A stretch of 64,000 nt of DNA from Coriaria nepalensis. Lineage: Eukaryota; Streptophyta; Magnoliopsida; Cucurbitales; Coriariaceae. Shown here piece by piece: positions 1 through 13,099 of this stretch. Position 1 is the stretch's first letter. Each line of letters begins with the position of its first letter. The position numbers and the translations under genes are program-made. The notes beneath the pieces are model-generated. The model was given only the letters and a program-made list of their open reading frames with translations. It was not told where the DNA came from and did no database searches. Location of the stretch: NCBI GenBank assembly GCA_027186245.1, contig CP114482.1, positions 439,001 through 503,000 on the forward strand, in the 5' to 3' direction.

Positions 1-3000
1 AAGACAATCCACATAAACTTCCACAAGAACAAAATTCACAACTCGAATTTGATATTGGGCACAGTAATCATTCATTAAAAGGTAGCAAAAGTACAATATT
101 CAGCATCAGAGTCTACCTTAGCAGCAGGACTGAAAAATAGCAAATTGAACTCTGGGTCAACTCTTAGAGTAGAAACCAGCTGCATGTTTGAATATCCAAA
201 GGTAAGAATGAAATTTAAAATACAAGGCCGTAACAGAAAGCATAAGCATAGTCAATTAAAAATGAAATAACAACAACAGTAATCATAATATTAATAAATA
301 ATAATAATAATAATATGGGCGAACCTAACAACTGACATATAAATTTCACCAGTTTGTTTTCAAATGTATAACCCATGCGCTAAAGAAGTGAAATAGTCAA
401 ACTGAAGCATCATACCTGCAATCGTATTGCATCAGTGAGATCATTCTTCGAAACTTTAGACAGTAGAGCAGAATAACTGTCACTAATTGCATCAAGAAAA
501 CCAGAAACAGTGGCACGGACAATGCACTGAGAAGAAAGCATTCAACATCTCAGCTAAACTCTATATTGATATTTACATAACTGGGTTAGAGATTAATGTT
601 GTTAGTTTGAAACCGATGGTTTCAGCAAAGCTACAAAAATGAATCCCATCACCAAAAATATTTCAATACTTGAGAAATAGCATATTATAGTCCTAGAATA
701 CATCCACATTACACTTAACCATGAAATAAATGCTCCACACTGAATGGACCATTGTATCATTGAAATCATAATAAAGATACTGATATTTAAGTATTACCAG
801 GCCTGATTCATTTCGTAGGCTTAAGAACCTTTCCCAGCTGAACTTAGACCTCTCTGAATCACGAACATCATCCCAATATGCTAACCCATTGCAATGGCTC
901 AGTTCCCACCTCAAAGAAAGGGAAGATGAATTTGTGAAGGCTTCTCCAGAATTGCTAATGCCAACTGCAGCAATTCGTATAATCCGCCCATTGGCCACAG
1001 TAATGGGAGTCACTTGAATTCGTCCTGAACTATGTTCAGCTTGGATAGCAGTCCGTATGACATCAAGTCCATTAACTAAAGAGGCTCATTGTTTCAACAA
1101 TAAGCAAGACAAAACAGTCTTGAGGCATGACAATATATTTTAAACTTATGTAACAGAATTAAAGTAAACCATTTTTACCAGATTCATCGGCTATTAAAGC
1201 TATTGAGGATGGGATGCTACAGATAACTGACAATGAAACTTCAGCTATTTCAGGCAAAGGATGGTCATCTCCGACCATATTACCACGCCTGAACACAAGT
1301 TTCTAAGACATTTGCAACAAAGATAGATGATACAACATTAGTTCTGAGGCTAGTAGAAATAAATCAAAAACCATATAACATACAAACTAAGTCGTAGACT
1401 TACAAAGGTTCCCTGTGCTTGACACAAAACTCTGTATAAACTTCTGTGGCTGCCGGATGCCCGTTGCAAAAGAACTCCATCATTAACAAGAGCATGTTCT
1501 TGATTCAAAATTTCTACAGTTTCAACAAAATCAACTCCTTTTTCCCACTGTTCAGGGCCACCATAAAGCATTATATTCAGAAGTGATCCAGGAACAAGAT
1601 ATAACTTGTTCAAATTCTCCAATGAATTATCTGCCTCTGCTTGAGCCAGATCCAACCAGTAACCACCAAACTGATTTCCATCAGATGCCTGACTAACAAT
1701 GAGTGGTGGATATGCTGCAATACGTGAAGATGCCTTTAAGACAATAGGTCCATAATCAAAGAGGTTATTTTCTTTCGAAAGCGTGGCATGAATCATGGCT
1801 TGACCATAACCAAAGGCATAAACAGATGTCCATGAACATGCTGGACCATAGACTGACCCATGAAGATGAATATTTCCTCGCATGTCCAAATTAAGTGTCT
1901 CCCTTGTGGTATTGACAATAACAAAAGACTCGCTCCCAGCTTTCCACTTTATTAAGGAATTGAAAACATCACATCTATAAAAATATGCACCTACATATGA
2001 AAATGATATAGAAGGATAAATCAACAAAAACAACAATAATAACAAAACTTGTAACATCTAACTCCATGAGGCGGCATCATACCATTTGGTGCTTTCATTG
2101 TTACAGCAGCTAGAAGATGTGATCTCACAACAGTCTCCACAGGGAAGTTAGGAATCATCAGCATGGATGAAGGGACAGACACTTCAATCGCCACCTATTG
2201 AAAAGTACAATGAGGATAGAACCGTTAGAATGTGATAACAGGAAAAATGTGTATGAATTTCAGAAATATAAAGACACAGAGTAGTTCATCACCAACAAAA
2301 CTCTCCAATAACTGTAATGGGGAAGAAAACAAAAATTTGTGAAGCAGCATGCTACAATGTTTACCTCATCGTAATTTGATGAGTCAAAGCTTGATAGCAC
2401 TTTAACAGTAGCTCTTCCGGGCTTCTTTGCCTGTACTATACCAGAAGTAGATACAGATACAACAGTCGTGTCTGAAGAAACCCATTTGTAGTCACTGGAT
2501 GCTTCAGCACAACCTAAAAAAGTTTGAGAGAATAAAACATATCGTAAAAGAAAAAAAAGGAAAAAAGATAAGGAAATACTGTGTACGAAATAATCTCCTC
2601 AAAAGATCAAGCAGCTAGAAGCTACCAACCTCCTGCAGCTCTTAGCTCCACCTCTTGATAGACAGATGGGGCCCAAGGTAGGAGAATGCTCTGAGATACC
2701 CCACTTGCTTTATGCAAAATAAACTTAACTTGATCACAAACAATGATTTCTTGTACGACATTGAAAACCTGCATGTGAATGACAAGTAGAAGCAGATAGA
2801 ATTAGCTTAAATATGACTAATGAAGACCTCTAATTCTCTTGATGCAAAAAAGAAGAACTGCTTTGTCGTTAGAAGGTAGAAATTAAAATGGCAAAGCAGT
2901 TCTTTTAATCCAAGATGCCCTGTAATATATAAAAGATGAAGAATACAGAATAAGACAGAAAAGAATAAGAGCCTAAACAAAGTATACCTCTTTTAATTCA

Positions 3001-6000
3001 AGATGCCCAGTAAAATAAGTCAAGGAAGCTGTTAGTTGTCCCCGTCCTTCTGAGGTTGCCTTTAAGAATCTAGAATTATGCCTTCCAAGTTTGGCTACAG
3101 TATCATCGGGCACCAAATAAGTTCTCCAGGACTCAGATAGGTCATCATTCCACTTGACATCATCACTCTGCAATGGAGGGAAGGAACTTCTAAGTGGAAG
3201 ACAACCAAGAAAATGATAAGGAGATAATTGGCTAAATAAATATATGGGTACATCAAAACTGAATGCAAACCAAGAATCATTTGAAGATGAGAGAACAGGG
3301 TTATCTACAAAAGTAGTTTGTAGGATTTTTCAAATTAAAATTCACAACACCATCTTTCAATGTCAAACTTCCCAAAATAAGACTCCATAATATATATATA
3401 TATACATATATTTATGAGAGAGAGAAATTGAAAACAAATACAGATCATCTTGGTGGGGGGTTTATTACTTGCAATTCTAAATGTACTTACAGAACTTCTT
3501 CAACTTCTCTATTGAAAGGATATATTTACTTGCAAAACACAAACCTAAGTGAAGCTAGCTTTGAAAGCTGAAGTGGCTATAAAGTTGATTCATTACCCCT
3601 CCTGAAAGGTCTCATGACGTACTCCTTCGGCAGAGAACTTAAAACATATTACTAAACAAGCACAATGCTAAAGCTACATTCATTTGCAAAAGAGGAAATG
3701 TATGCTAGACCTCCACTAAAATTGCATATCAGTGCTAAGGAGGTAAACTTCTAAGGAGGATTCACCTTGGTAATGTAGATTTCTTGTGCACCGAGTCCTT
3801 GTGAGAAAACTTTCATTTGAACGATATATTGACGGCCGGAAACAACAAACCAAGGAGATGAAGATGATATTGTTTCAGCTCCTTCAACTGGATCATTAGT
3901 AGCGGTCAAAGGTGATACAAACAAGTACAAAGAATCTGGTACGACAACACTAAGTGATGACATTTGAATGTGACCAGAAACCCTTGTATCTTCAACAATG
4001 ACAGTGGTTACCCCCAAGTTTAGGGCATATGTTAAACCCATTGCAAGATCCACTTCAGCAACTGAAGAATTTGAAATAGACCACCGGTAATGTGGGGATG
4101 GTAAAGTTATCCCTGCAAAGTCAGTATAAAATACAACCAGCCAATGAAAATATGCAAATCATAAAGCACAAGATAAGAGTCTTCCTCTGCAACTCTAAAT
4201 CACATTGAAATACAAGGAGTTACTTAAACACCAATAGAAAATTCATAACAAGGGTGAGGTCAAAAACAAATGGTACCTGATGCGGACTCCAAGTTTATGT
4301 CACATTTAGATTTTCATATCCTAGATATATATGAAATCGGAGGTAAGAGAATTCTCTGAAACTTACTTTTGTTCATAAACCTCTTAGATATTTAAAGACC
4401 TAAGAGCAAAACCGATTCCAGCTAGAAAATAGGATCAAATCCTACAAGCCAGGAAATACAAAAAACAACTATCCTAAAAAACTGGAAACAATAATCTACC
4501 TACAACTAAGGCTAGAATCACGGCATCTCCAACACTCCCCCTCAAGTTGGTGCAAATATGTTAATCATGCCTAGCTTGCTAACCATATCTTCAAAGCCTT
4601 GTCTAGGAAGTCCCTTTGTCAGTATGTCTGTTGTTTGCTGACTTGTAGTATATAAACCATGCAGATCGTGCCTTCTTCAATCTTTTCTTTAATAAAGTGC
4701 CTATACCTCCACATGTTTAGTCCGATCATGATGAACCGGATTATGTGCAATGCTAATGGCTGCTTTGTTGTCACAGTACAACTTCATTGGTCCTTCATTC
4801 CACACCTTAAGGTCGAACATTAGTCCTTTTAACCAAATCAGCTCGCATGTACCATGAGCTAATGCCCTGAATTCAGGTTCTACACTACTCCTAGCTACCA
4901 CATTTTGCTTCTTACTCCTCTAAGTCACTAAGTTGACCTCCATAGTGTAGTACCCCGAAGTTGACCTCCTATCTTCTATAGAACCGACCCAATCTGCATT
5001 AGTAAATGCTTCAATACTACGTTTTTCTCCCTTTTTAAACAACAAACCTTGTCCCGGAGTTTTCTTGAGGTACCTGAGAATCTTGTATACAGCATCTAGG
5101 TGTACTTCATAGGGTGAATGCATACATTGACTTACTATGGTAATTGCAAAGGCGATATCTGGTCGAATATGTGAAAGGTATATAAGCTTCCCAACCAATC
5201 TCTAGTATCTCCCCCTATCTGCTGGACTTCCTTCCTCACCTTTTCCAAGTTTATTATATGGATCAATCGGGGTTTCAGCTGGTTTGCACCCCAGCATTCC
5301 TGTCTCTTTCAACAAATCAATGGTATATTTTTTCTATGATACCCAAATACCCTTTTTACTCCTTGCAACTTCCATCCCTAAGAAATACTTCAATTCCCCA
5401 AGTCTTTAATCTCAAATTCAGTTGTTAATTTCTTCTTTAACTGGTCTACCTCCATTTCATCATTGCCAGTCACAATTATATCATCACCATATACTATAAA
5501 GATAGTCACTTTATACCTTAGAGTATGTCTGAAGAACATGGTATGATCAGTTTGTCCCTGATTATACCCGTGTTTTTGGATCGACTTGGAAAAACGATCA
5601 AACCATGCTCTTGGTGATTGCTTCAGCCCATAGAGCGATTTCCTCAAATGGCATACTATATCTTTGTCATATGTGTGCTCAAAACCAGGTGGCACATCCA
5701 TATACACTTCCTCGCTTAGATCTCCTTTCAGAAATGCATTCTTCACGTCCAGTTGATGCAATGGCCAGTCTAAAAGGAGGACTCATATCATGTTGAGCTT
5801 TGCTACATGAGCAAATGTCTCAGTATAATCTATAACAAATGTTTGTGTGAACCCCTTCTCGACCAGTCACGCCTTATATCTCTCTACATTCCCATCAGCT
5901 TTATATTTCACCGTAAACACCCACTTGCAGCCCACAGTACTTTTTCCTTTCGGCAAATTTACCATCTCCCAAGTCTGATTTTTTTTCAGGGCGCGCATTT

Positions 6001-9000
6001 CTTCAAGTACAACTTCTCTCCATTTCAGGTTATCTAGGGTTGTTTGTATATTGTTAGGAACTTCTATCTCATATATCTTTGAGACAAAGGCTTGGAATGA
6101 AGGTGACAGATTTTGATGTGATAGGAAGTTATAAATAGGATGCATCGTACAAGCTCGTACTCATTTTCGTTTAGCAATTGGTAGCTCTGGACTTGAATTT
6201 TTTTCTGAACTTGTTCCAACCTCTTCCTCAAGAAAAATTGGCTCAGTTACATCCACCCATGGAGTAGCAAGATTAACAACTCTTGGGGTGGACTCATGGC
6301 TATGTTGTCGAGGTGTGAATGACTATACTGACTGTTTCTTTTCTCTCCTTGTATAAACACGCAACTCAGTTTGTGGTTCTTCCCCTAGTTTCCTTTTTTC
6401 CGGTGACATAAATGTTTCAGCTTGACTCGGGTTAACACTAGGAAGTGACTCAGTTGTGGCTGGAAGTAATGAGGGACTGGACACGGATGGATTTGTGGTC
6501 CAAAAATTTTCTGCAACTGACTCAACACCCAAATACTCCCCCTGAAGAAAATTTTTGGTGTAGTATGGTTGAGACTCAAAAAATGTGACATCTAGAGTAA
6601 CAAAGACCCCCTTTGTATAGGACAATAGCATTTATACCCCTTTTGATGAGTTGAGTATCCTAGAAATATACACCTAAGAGCACGAGGATCAAATTTGCTA
6701 CGAGTATGAGCTAGAATGTGAAAAAAGCAAGTACTACCAAAAGTTTTTAAAGGGAGAGATGTGAAGATGCGCAAGGAAGGGAAATAAGATTTAAGGGTGT
6801 CGAGAGGTGTTGGTAGTTTAGAACTTTGGTAGGCAAGCAGTTAATGAGATAGGACGCGGTGAGAGTGGCATCTCCCAAGTATTACTTAGGTACATCATAC
6901 TCAAGCATGAGGGCTCTAGCGGTTTCTAAAAGGTGTTTGTTTTTACGTTCGACCACGCCATTTTGTTGTGAGGTTCCTTAACAAGAACTCTGACGAAAAA
7001 TCCCATTTTTACTGAAGTATTCTCCTAAAACCGAGTTGTAATATTCACCGCCATTATCAGTACGTAAGATTTGAATGGATGTTTGGAATTGATTCTATAT
7101 GAACGCATGAAATTGCTTAAAGGTCATTGCTACATCAAATTTTTCCTTTAATAAATAAATCCAGCACGCACGGGTATGATCATCAATAAAAGTTACAAAC
7201 CATTTGGTACCAGTGATAGTAGGGACTCGGGAAGGACCCCACACATCGCTATGAACAAGATAAAAAGGATGGGAGGATTTGTATGGTTGTAAAGGATAGG
7301 GAACACGAGTATGTTTGGCCAATTGACAGATTTCACACTTAAAAGAACTCAGACTTTTATTCTTAAATAACATGGGAAACAATTTTTGTAAATAAGAAAA
7401 ACTAAGGTGACCTAATCGTTTATGCCACAGCATTATTTCTTGAAAACTAGGAGAAGAATCACAACTTAAACTAGTGGTATGAGCTTGTCCAATCAAGGAG
7501 TCTTTTTTCTCAAAGAAATACAATCCATCACACGGCCTAACATTGCCAATCATCCTCCCGGAGAGTATTTCCTAAACCTCACAATGAAAGGGGAAAACTT
7601 AGCTATACAATTCAGATCTTGAGTCAACTTAGAAATAAACACTAAATTACATGATAATTTAGGTACATGTAACACATATTGTAGTATAATATCTTCTGAA
7701 ATGATTACTAAGCCAATACCAGCCACTGGTGATAAAGTTCCATCCGCTATTTTAATTTTATTATTACCAGCACATGGGGAATAGGTCACAAAAAATTGGG
7801 AGTTACCAGTCATATGGTCGGATGCCCCTGAATCTACAATCCAGGGATCAATACTTTTCACACTTAGAGCTGGAAAATTACCTCTTAGAGCGACCAGGCA
7901 GTTTTGTGCGGAGGAAGGAGATTCTGAATTCTGCTGCATTTGAGAGAATAGTTGCTACAGTTGCTCTAACTAGTCTTTACTAAAAGTGGTTGGTGGTTGT
8001 TGCTCCAAGACATGGTAAGCTCGCTGGTTAGGCTTCCAATTTGCTAGTTCACCATGTATCTTCCAGCAAGATTCTCCCATGTAACCTGGTTTATTATAGT
8101 AATCGCACCAAGAACGTTTCCCACGTCCATGGCCTTCTCCTTATTGAGGGTTGAAGCCTCCACGTCCACGACCTTCTTCTTTTTTTGGGCCTGAAACCTC
8201 TAGTCATGAGTGCTGAGTTATCATTCATGGAACTACTTTGGCTGTTTTGGTCTTTATTCATCACCTTCAGTCTACTCTCCTCCCTACGAACTTCAGAAAA
8301 AACCTCTATGGTAGGTAAAAGAGGTTTCATAGACAACATTCTCCCTCGTACTGCATCTTGGCTCTTATCAAGTCCATTGAGGAATGCGAACACCCTTTTT
8401 CTCTCTACAATTTTCTTGTATTTCTGCCTGTCTTTAGGGCAGGACCACTCAAGCTCCTCAAACACATCTAACTATTGCCAATAACGGGACATCGTATTGT
8501 AGTATTCGGTCACATCAGTATTACCTTGCTTCAGATCAATCAACGTACTTTCCAAAGAGAACAGCTCTATAGAATTTTCAAGATCAGAGTACGTCATCTT
8601 TACTGCCCTCCATATCTCTTCTGTCGTGCCATAAAACATAAAATTTTAATTGACGTTTGGTTCCACGTCATCTTTACTGCCCTCCATAGCTCTTCTGTCG
8701 TGCCATAAAACATAAAATTTTAATTGACGTTTGGTTCCATAGAGCTTAGCAACCAGGTCATGACAATCTTGTTTTCAACCTTCCAAAGTTTAAATGTTGG
8801 GTCTTTTTGGGGTGGAGCTATAATTTCTCCGATTAAGAGCTCATCCTTCCCTCTGCCTCTGATAAAGATCTCCACACTTTGAGCCCACTGGACATAAGTT
8901 CGTCCATTAAGCTTATGCCCCGGCATAGTAATTGCTGATGAGGTATCTAGAGAAGGAAGAGAAGTCATTGTTCTCTACAGATTAAGACCTGCTTCTGTGG

Positions 9001-11083
9001 TTCGTTCCAAGGCAACCTCAAACGACGTCTCCTTCTGACTAGTGAAGGCAGACTTCCTCGCAACTGCCTTATAACTCATTATAAATCAGGCCGAGTGTCG
9101 GCTCTTATACCATGAAATTAGAGGTAAAAGAATTCTTCGAAACTTACTTTTGTTCATAAACCTCTTAGATATTTAAAGACCTAAGAGCAACACCGATCCC
9201 ATCTAGAAAATAGGATCAGATCCTACAAACTAGGAAATACAAAAAACAACTATCCTTAAAAACTGGAAACAATAATCTACCTACAACTAAGGCTAGAATC
9301 ACGACATCTCCAACAATGTAACCAGCGGCCAATACCATAAGAGATATATAGTCCGACATGTAACATAATTGTGGTCAGCATGGTCATCAAACTAGACTGC
9401 ATGGCAATACCATAAGAAAGGGTCAGAGATTTTCACCTTGAGGAACATTTCCACGGATAATTTTAAGGCTATAATTAACTGTCGCTCCAATGAGGACCAA
9501 AACAGGCGAAGGAGGATCCAGCGACATCGCTTCTGCTACAGTTAGCACAATCTTATCTGCCAACTGATTATGTTGTTTTTCAAGTAATTTCACAGCAACA
9601 GTCTCATGACCAATTTCAATGCCTCTTACAACAAACAAATCTGCAAATACACCCTGGAGCACATATCAAAAATATAGTCAGATCAAAACTCAAAAGTGTG
9701 TGACAATCAATTTGTGGCTCATTAACTATCTGTTTTTTATCATTCAACTTCTATTTATATATTTACTTATTTTATTATACTTTTTACTTTTTCGTATGGG
9801 AGGGAGGATGGGGACACAATCATTCACACCCAATAGAAGCATACATACACTTTCTTCAAGCTTTATTTGAGTGTCCAAGTCCCCACACAACCTGCCACAA
9901 CCGCCTAGAGGAGAGTCCTTCAGAGGAAGATGAACTATGTGATGAGGCAGTCCATCAGCCTGAGGCATTAGCTGCCACATGAATCGTAAACCCACTAATG
10001 ATGAAAAGACATTATCTGCAAATAAATTAACAGAGTACTCAATCTTTTTAACTAGATGACGATTTAAGAAATAAAGGATAAACAGATAAATATAAAATTT
10101 TCAACAATCAACACTACTGGAAAGGCTAATAAAGAGAGGAAGATTACTAGGAACAGTTACTATGTCTAAGAGGGACACTTCCCTAACAGCCAACATAAAT
10201 AGATTAGAAGAAGACAATATTCATGTAAGAGTATGACTGCATATAACAATAATGGCATAAAACTATAACCTCAACTCTCCTTAAATAATAGTCACTAGCG
10301 TTCAGTAAAGTACCTTCACTGTCAAAGGCACGGACACGTAGAGTAGCAAGTCCATCCAAGTCAAGTTTAATAGAATTATGAAAAATCTGGATTCTAGAAA
10401 TATTGTCAATAAAAACTTTGCAACGAATTACAATTCCAGTCAGTTTATCAGCAGCATAGACAGCAGTCTCCTTTCGACCACTATAAGGTGAAATCGATCT
10501 CAGCAGTGCACTTGTTGAGCACTGACTACTTACATTATATTCTGGTAGAACTGATAGAATGTCATGATGATCCCATGACCTGAAAAAAATCATCAATACA
10601 AGATATAAACTAAACACTCACAACATCTCTCAAGAACAGTATTTAACTAAATAAGTGTCTAAAATACAGATTGAAACTCTAATCTGAACGAAACCTAACG
10701 CCCTTCCAATTTCCTTCGCAGTACTACATCTTGCTATAAAAAAAACTTTCATTTCCCATTTTTAGGATCATTTCCTATGAAAAAATTTCAATGCAAGCTT
10801 CGCTTGAAAGAATGTATGTTTGTTCTCTGTGATATATAAAATTCTCCACAGTTCTCTGTAACCATGATCACTACATTCATTTGGATTACCATTTGAAGCA
10901 GCCATCACTTCCTTGCAGCCTATACTCCACTGGATATGTCATCTTAGGAGGCAGCAGTATATTAACGTCTGTAATATGCGGACCAGAGCCCAAATGCGAC
11001 GTCGTTCTCGCCACCATGAGAAAAAGAACACCGAGCATTACAGTGGCGAAGTTCAACATCTTCACGTACCAAAAATCTACCAC
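1..11083 (-). CDS. GP210: Nuclear pore membrane glycoprotein GP210 (NUP210), N-terminal part, 14 exons, continues past the left edge
   Basis: GP210 is a single-pass pore-membrane nucleoporin with a large lumenal region, anchoring the nuclear pore in the envelope. Exons read from the sequence, 5' to 3' on minus: 11083-10890, 10579-10314, 10015-9849, 9653-9437, 4112-3766, 3167-2988, 2768-2630, 2513-2365, 2194-2083, 1990-1404, 1302-1179, 1075-798, 526-416, 179-117. They sum to 2934 nt, exactly 978 codons with no stop. The protein begins with a hydrophobic signal-peptide-like stretch followed by [20 protein letters not shown], then [13 protein letters not shown], typical of plant GP210. The first ATG (11083) or the one eight codons later (11059), which starts directly at the hydrophobic stretch, may be used. 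Plant family members are about 1900-2000 aa, so roughly the second half, including the transmembrane anchor, lies outside. Intron 4 (9436-4113) is swollen to 5.3 kb by a retrotransposon; without it the intron would be about 0.34 kb. Confidence 0.93.
4332..4534 (-). repeat. 3' LTR of the old copia element
   Basis: 203-bp partner of the LTR at 9113-9315. Its inner edge directly follows the polypurine tract. The outer flank 4327-4331 is the other copy of the target-site duplication. Confidence 0.9.
4535..4546 (-). other. Polypurine tract of the old copia element
   Basis: The minus strand reads TTGAGGGGGAG immediately before the 3' LTR starts with TGTTGG. This is the standard plus-strand priming site of plant copia elements. 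Confidence 0.85.
8591..8738. repeat. 74-bp tandem duplication inside the old copia gag
   Basis: 8591-8664 and 8665-8738 are near-identical direct copies starting acgtcatctttactgccctc. The duplication disrupts the gag frame, which helps explain why gag is split into two ORFs around it. Confidence 0.85.
9101..9112 (-). other. Primer-binding site (initiator tRNA-Met) of the old copia element
   Basis: On the minus strand the bases directly after the 5' LTR read TGGTATAAGAGC. This is the usual copia initiator-Met primer site TGGTATCAGAGC with one change. Confidence 0.85.
9113..9315 (-). repeat. 5' LTR of the old copia element
   Basis: 203 bp, starting TGTTGGAGAT and ending in TTCA on the minus strand. 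It matches 4332-4534 along its whole length with scattered substitutions. The outer flank carries the imperfect target-site duplication at 9316-9320. Confidence 0.9.
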
Positions 11084-11962
11084 TGACCATGAAGCAGCGC
11101 AGAGAGAGCTCGAAGAGCAAGAATGGATAAGAACGAAGCGAAAAAGACTAGTAGCAGAGTTTCCAGTCGAGGGAACAAAAGCCCTAGCATGTTAGGGGGT
11201 TTTGGGGGAAATGGTGGAGGGAAATGTAATGGATCGAGGGAGGGAACACGTGGCGAGAAATGGTTGGGTGGTGAGATGGAGAACAGTGAGGTTAGTGTAG
11301 TCCTTGTAATGTGGCGGGGATCTAGAGCATCTCACTTGCCAAAAACAAAGAAATAATAACTAGCTACTTTATTGATGATGTCGGAACTAAAAGTAATTTT
11401 TATATGAATACTCTGCCTCACTTGCCCACTGTTACGCTTTTATGATTACTTTTTTCCCTTCTCATTTATGAGTCTGAATTCATTGTGCAATATGAATTAT
11501 TAATTTTTATTAAATCAAATTTCTTTTATTAAATCAATTTTTTTTAATTGATCCATATATATATTCGTCTGATTTTGTTACTCGATAATGGGATTAAAAT
11601 TAAATTAAATTAAATTAAATTAACTAATATATCGAATTCATATTCCTCAAATATTATGATTTTTAATAAAATTTGTGAAATATATTTAATTTACAACGAT
11701 AGTAACCATATAATAATTTAATATAATAAAAATTATGATTAAAAAAATTAATATTTATAATTATAATTATAATTAAAAGCATCATAAGAAAGAAAGAAAA
11801 AAAAAACACACACACACGTGGCATCATAAGCTGAGTTTTAAGAGCGACGTGTCGATTGCTCCGGAATTTTATTTTAACGAAGGAAAAAAAATAACAGGTA
11901 AAAGGGAGGGGAAATGGAAGAAGAAAAATCCATCAAGATAAAGAAAGAATGCAAAATAGGGA
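11084..11962. other. Upstream region of GP210, no gene seen
   Basis: The first 250 bases next to GP210 are moderately GC-rich and probably hold its leader and promoter (minus direction). From about 11360 the sequence is AT-rich with short runs such as a repeated taaat motif near 11600. Open frames on the plus strand here have no recognisable protein features. Confidence 0.5.
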
Positions 11963-12193
11963 ATGGATTCGAAGCAGAAGAAGGAGAAGGTAAATTGTGG
12001 TGTAGATGATGATTCTAATAAGATGGGAAAAGTTTAAGAGACAAAGGAGGGGAAGAAAAGTACTGGAAATAAAGAAGTTGAAAAGCATGAAGAAGAAGAA
12101 GAAGAAGAAGAAGAGCCTGTTAAAGAGCTACCTCATCAACAAGTTCCTCAGCCTGGAGATTTCTCCACCGAAGCCCTTGAGCAACTCAGATAA
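11963..12193 (+). pseudogene. Small acidic ORF with one in-frame stop, function unknown
   Basis: Reading from the ATG at 11963 gives a 77-codon frame (last codon the stop at 12191-12193) interrupted once, by TAA at 12035-12037. After the stop the same frame continues with a run of nine glutamates (a GAA microsatellite at about 12091-12113), then PVKELPHQQVPQPGDFSTEA and a natural stop. The tail looks protein-like rather than random. It could be a decayed small gene, a gene with a short unrecognised intron around the stop, or chance. I do not recognise a family. Confidence 0.3.
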
Positions 12194-13099
12194 GTCAACA
12201 GATCCATAGATCACTACTTATTACATTGTCCAATGATGACAAAAAGAGTGACACTCAAGATCTTGCATTTCTTAGCTCCTGTCTATTTTTGTTAGTAGGG
12301 TAGTGTAAAAGACACTAAGAGGCCAGTGATGTTTTGTAGTGAATTTCATTGTACGTAGAATTTACGATTAACAGTCAATTCGGTCTACTCACAGTTCACG
12401 TTAAATGTCAGTTCCACTATTATATCACTCGTTATATAGATCATCCTCATATCAAATATATCTATATATCTGATAGATCATCTCATATCAAATATATCTA
12501 TATATCTGATAGATCATCTCATATTAAATTGTACGTTCCATAAGAATCGCAATAATAAATAACATAATTAAATTTATTTTTATATAATTATTTTTATTAT
12601 TATTATTTATATATATTATATATTGTTTTGACTTTATTTATTATATATTTATATATATATAATATTTATATATGTAATTTATTTTTTAGATCAATTCAAA
12701 ATTTTAAAATAATCAAAAGCTTAAAAATGACATCGCGATTAATCGGTAGACGGCAAAACGAATGCATCACAGAATTTTTCATATACATTACCATTCAACA
12801 CACGATGCATGCCAAAAAAATTCAACACAAACCTCTTTCAAACGTCAGTTTAGAATTAGAGCCTAATTTGTATTCATATACAGTACACACGCTTCAGTTT
12901 CACTCTGTAATCCGAAAACATCTTTCGTACGGGAACCGATATGCATGTAAAGGAGAGAAGACGTGGGTGATGGGACCCACCTCAGCTACAGCCTACAGTT
13001 TGTGCTGAATCACGGTAAAAAGGAAGGAAGGTGAGAGTGATTAAAACGTACCTTTTAAGTAGAATTGTGAAAGGCGAGGCTGATCGGAATAGGCAAAAG
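12194..13099. other. AT-rich intergenic stretch with a 36-37 bp tandem repeat
   Basis: No gene seen. It holds the short tandem repeat at 12437-12530 and AT-rich runs at 12555-12680. The right part, next to the ABCB26 stop at 13100, should contain that gene's 3' UTR (minus direction). Confidence 0.5.
12437..12530. repeat. Tandem repeat, 36-37 bp unit, about 2.5 copies
   Basis: Units start at 12437, 12474 and 12510 with tagatcatc and contain atatcaaatatatctatata. The third copy is partial. Confidence 0.8.

Larger units (their letters stand above)
4332..9315 (-). mobile_element. Old, degenerate Ty1/copia LTR retrotransposon in GP210 intron 4
   Basis: A full-length element on the minus strand, so in the same orientation as its host gene. 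Two 203-bp LTRs (4332-4534 and 9113-9315) differ at about a dozen positions by eye. The flanking 5-bp duplication is atata (4327-4331) versus atgta (9316-9320), one mismatch. A primer-binding site complementary to initiator tRNA-Met abuts the 5' LTR and a polypurine tract abuts the 3' LTR. Reading 5' to 3', coding remnants are a gag start (8968-8720), more gag (8465-8094), protease with DSGASDHMT (7939-7550), the pre-integrase HKRLGH motif and integrase start (7553-7095), reverse transcriptase (6145-5867, 5761-5390) and RNase H (5198-4701), broken by stops and frameshifts. The catalytic RT box reads YGDD instead of the usual YVDD. The gag zinc knuckle near 8110-8050 reads [14 protein letters not shown], with the second Cys and the His replaced. 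It cannot move autonomously. Confidence 0.93.
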
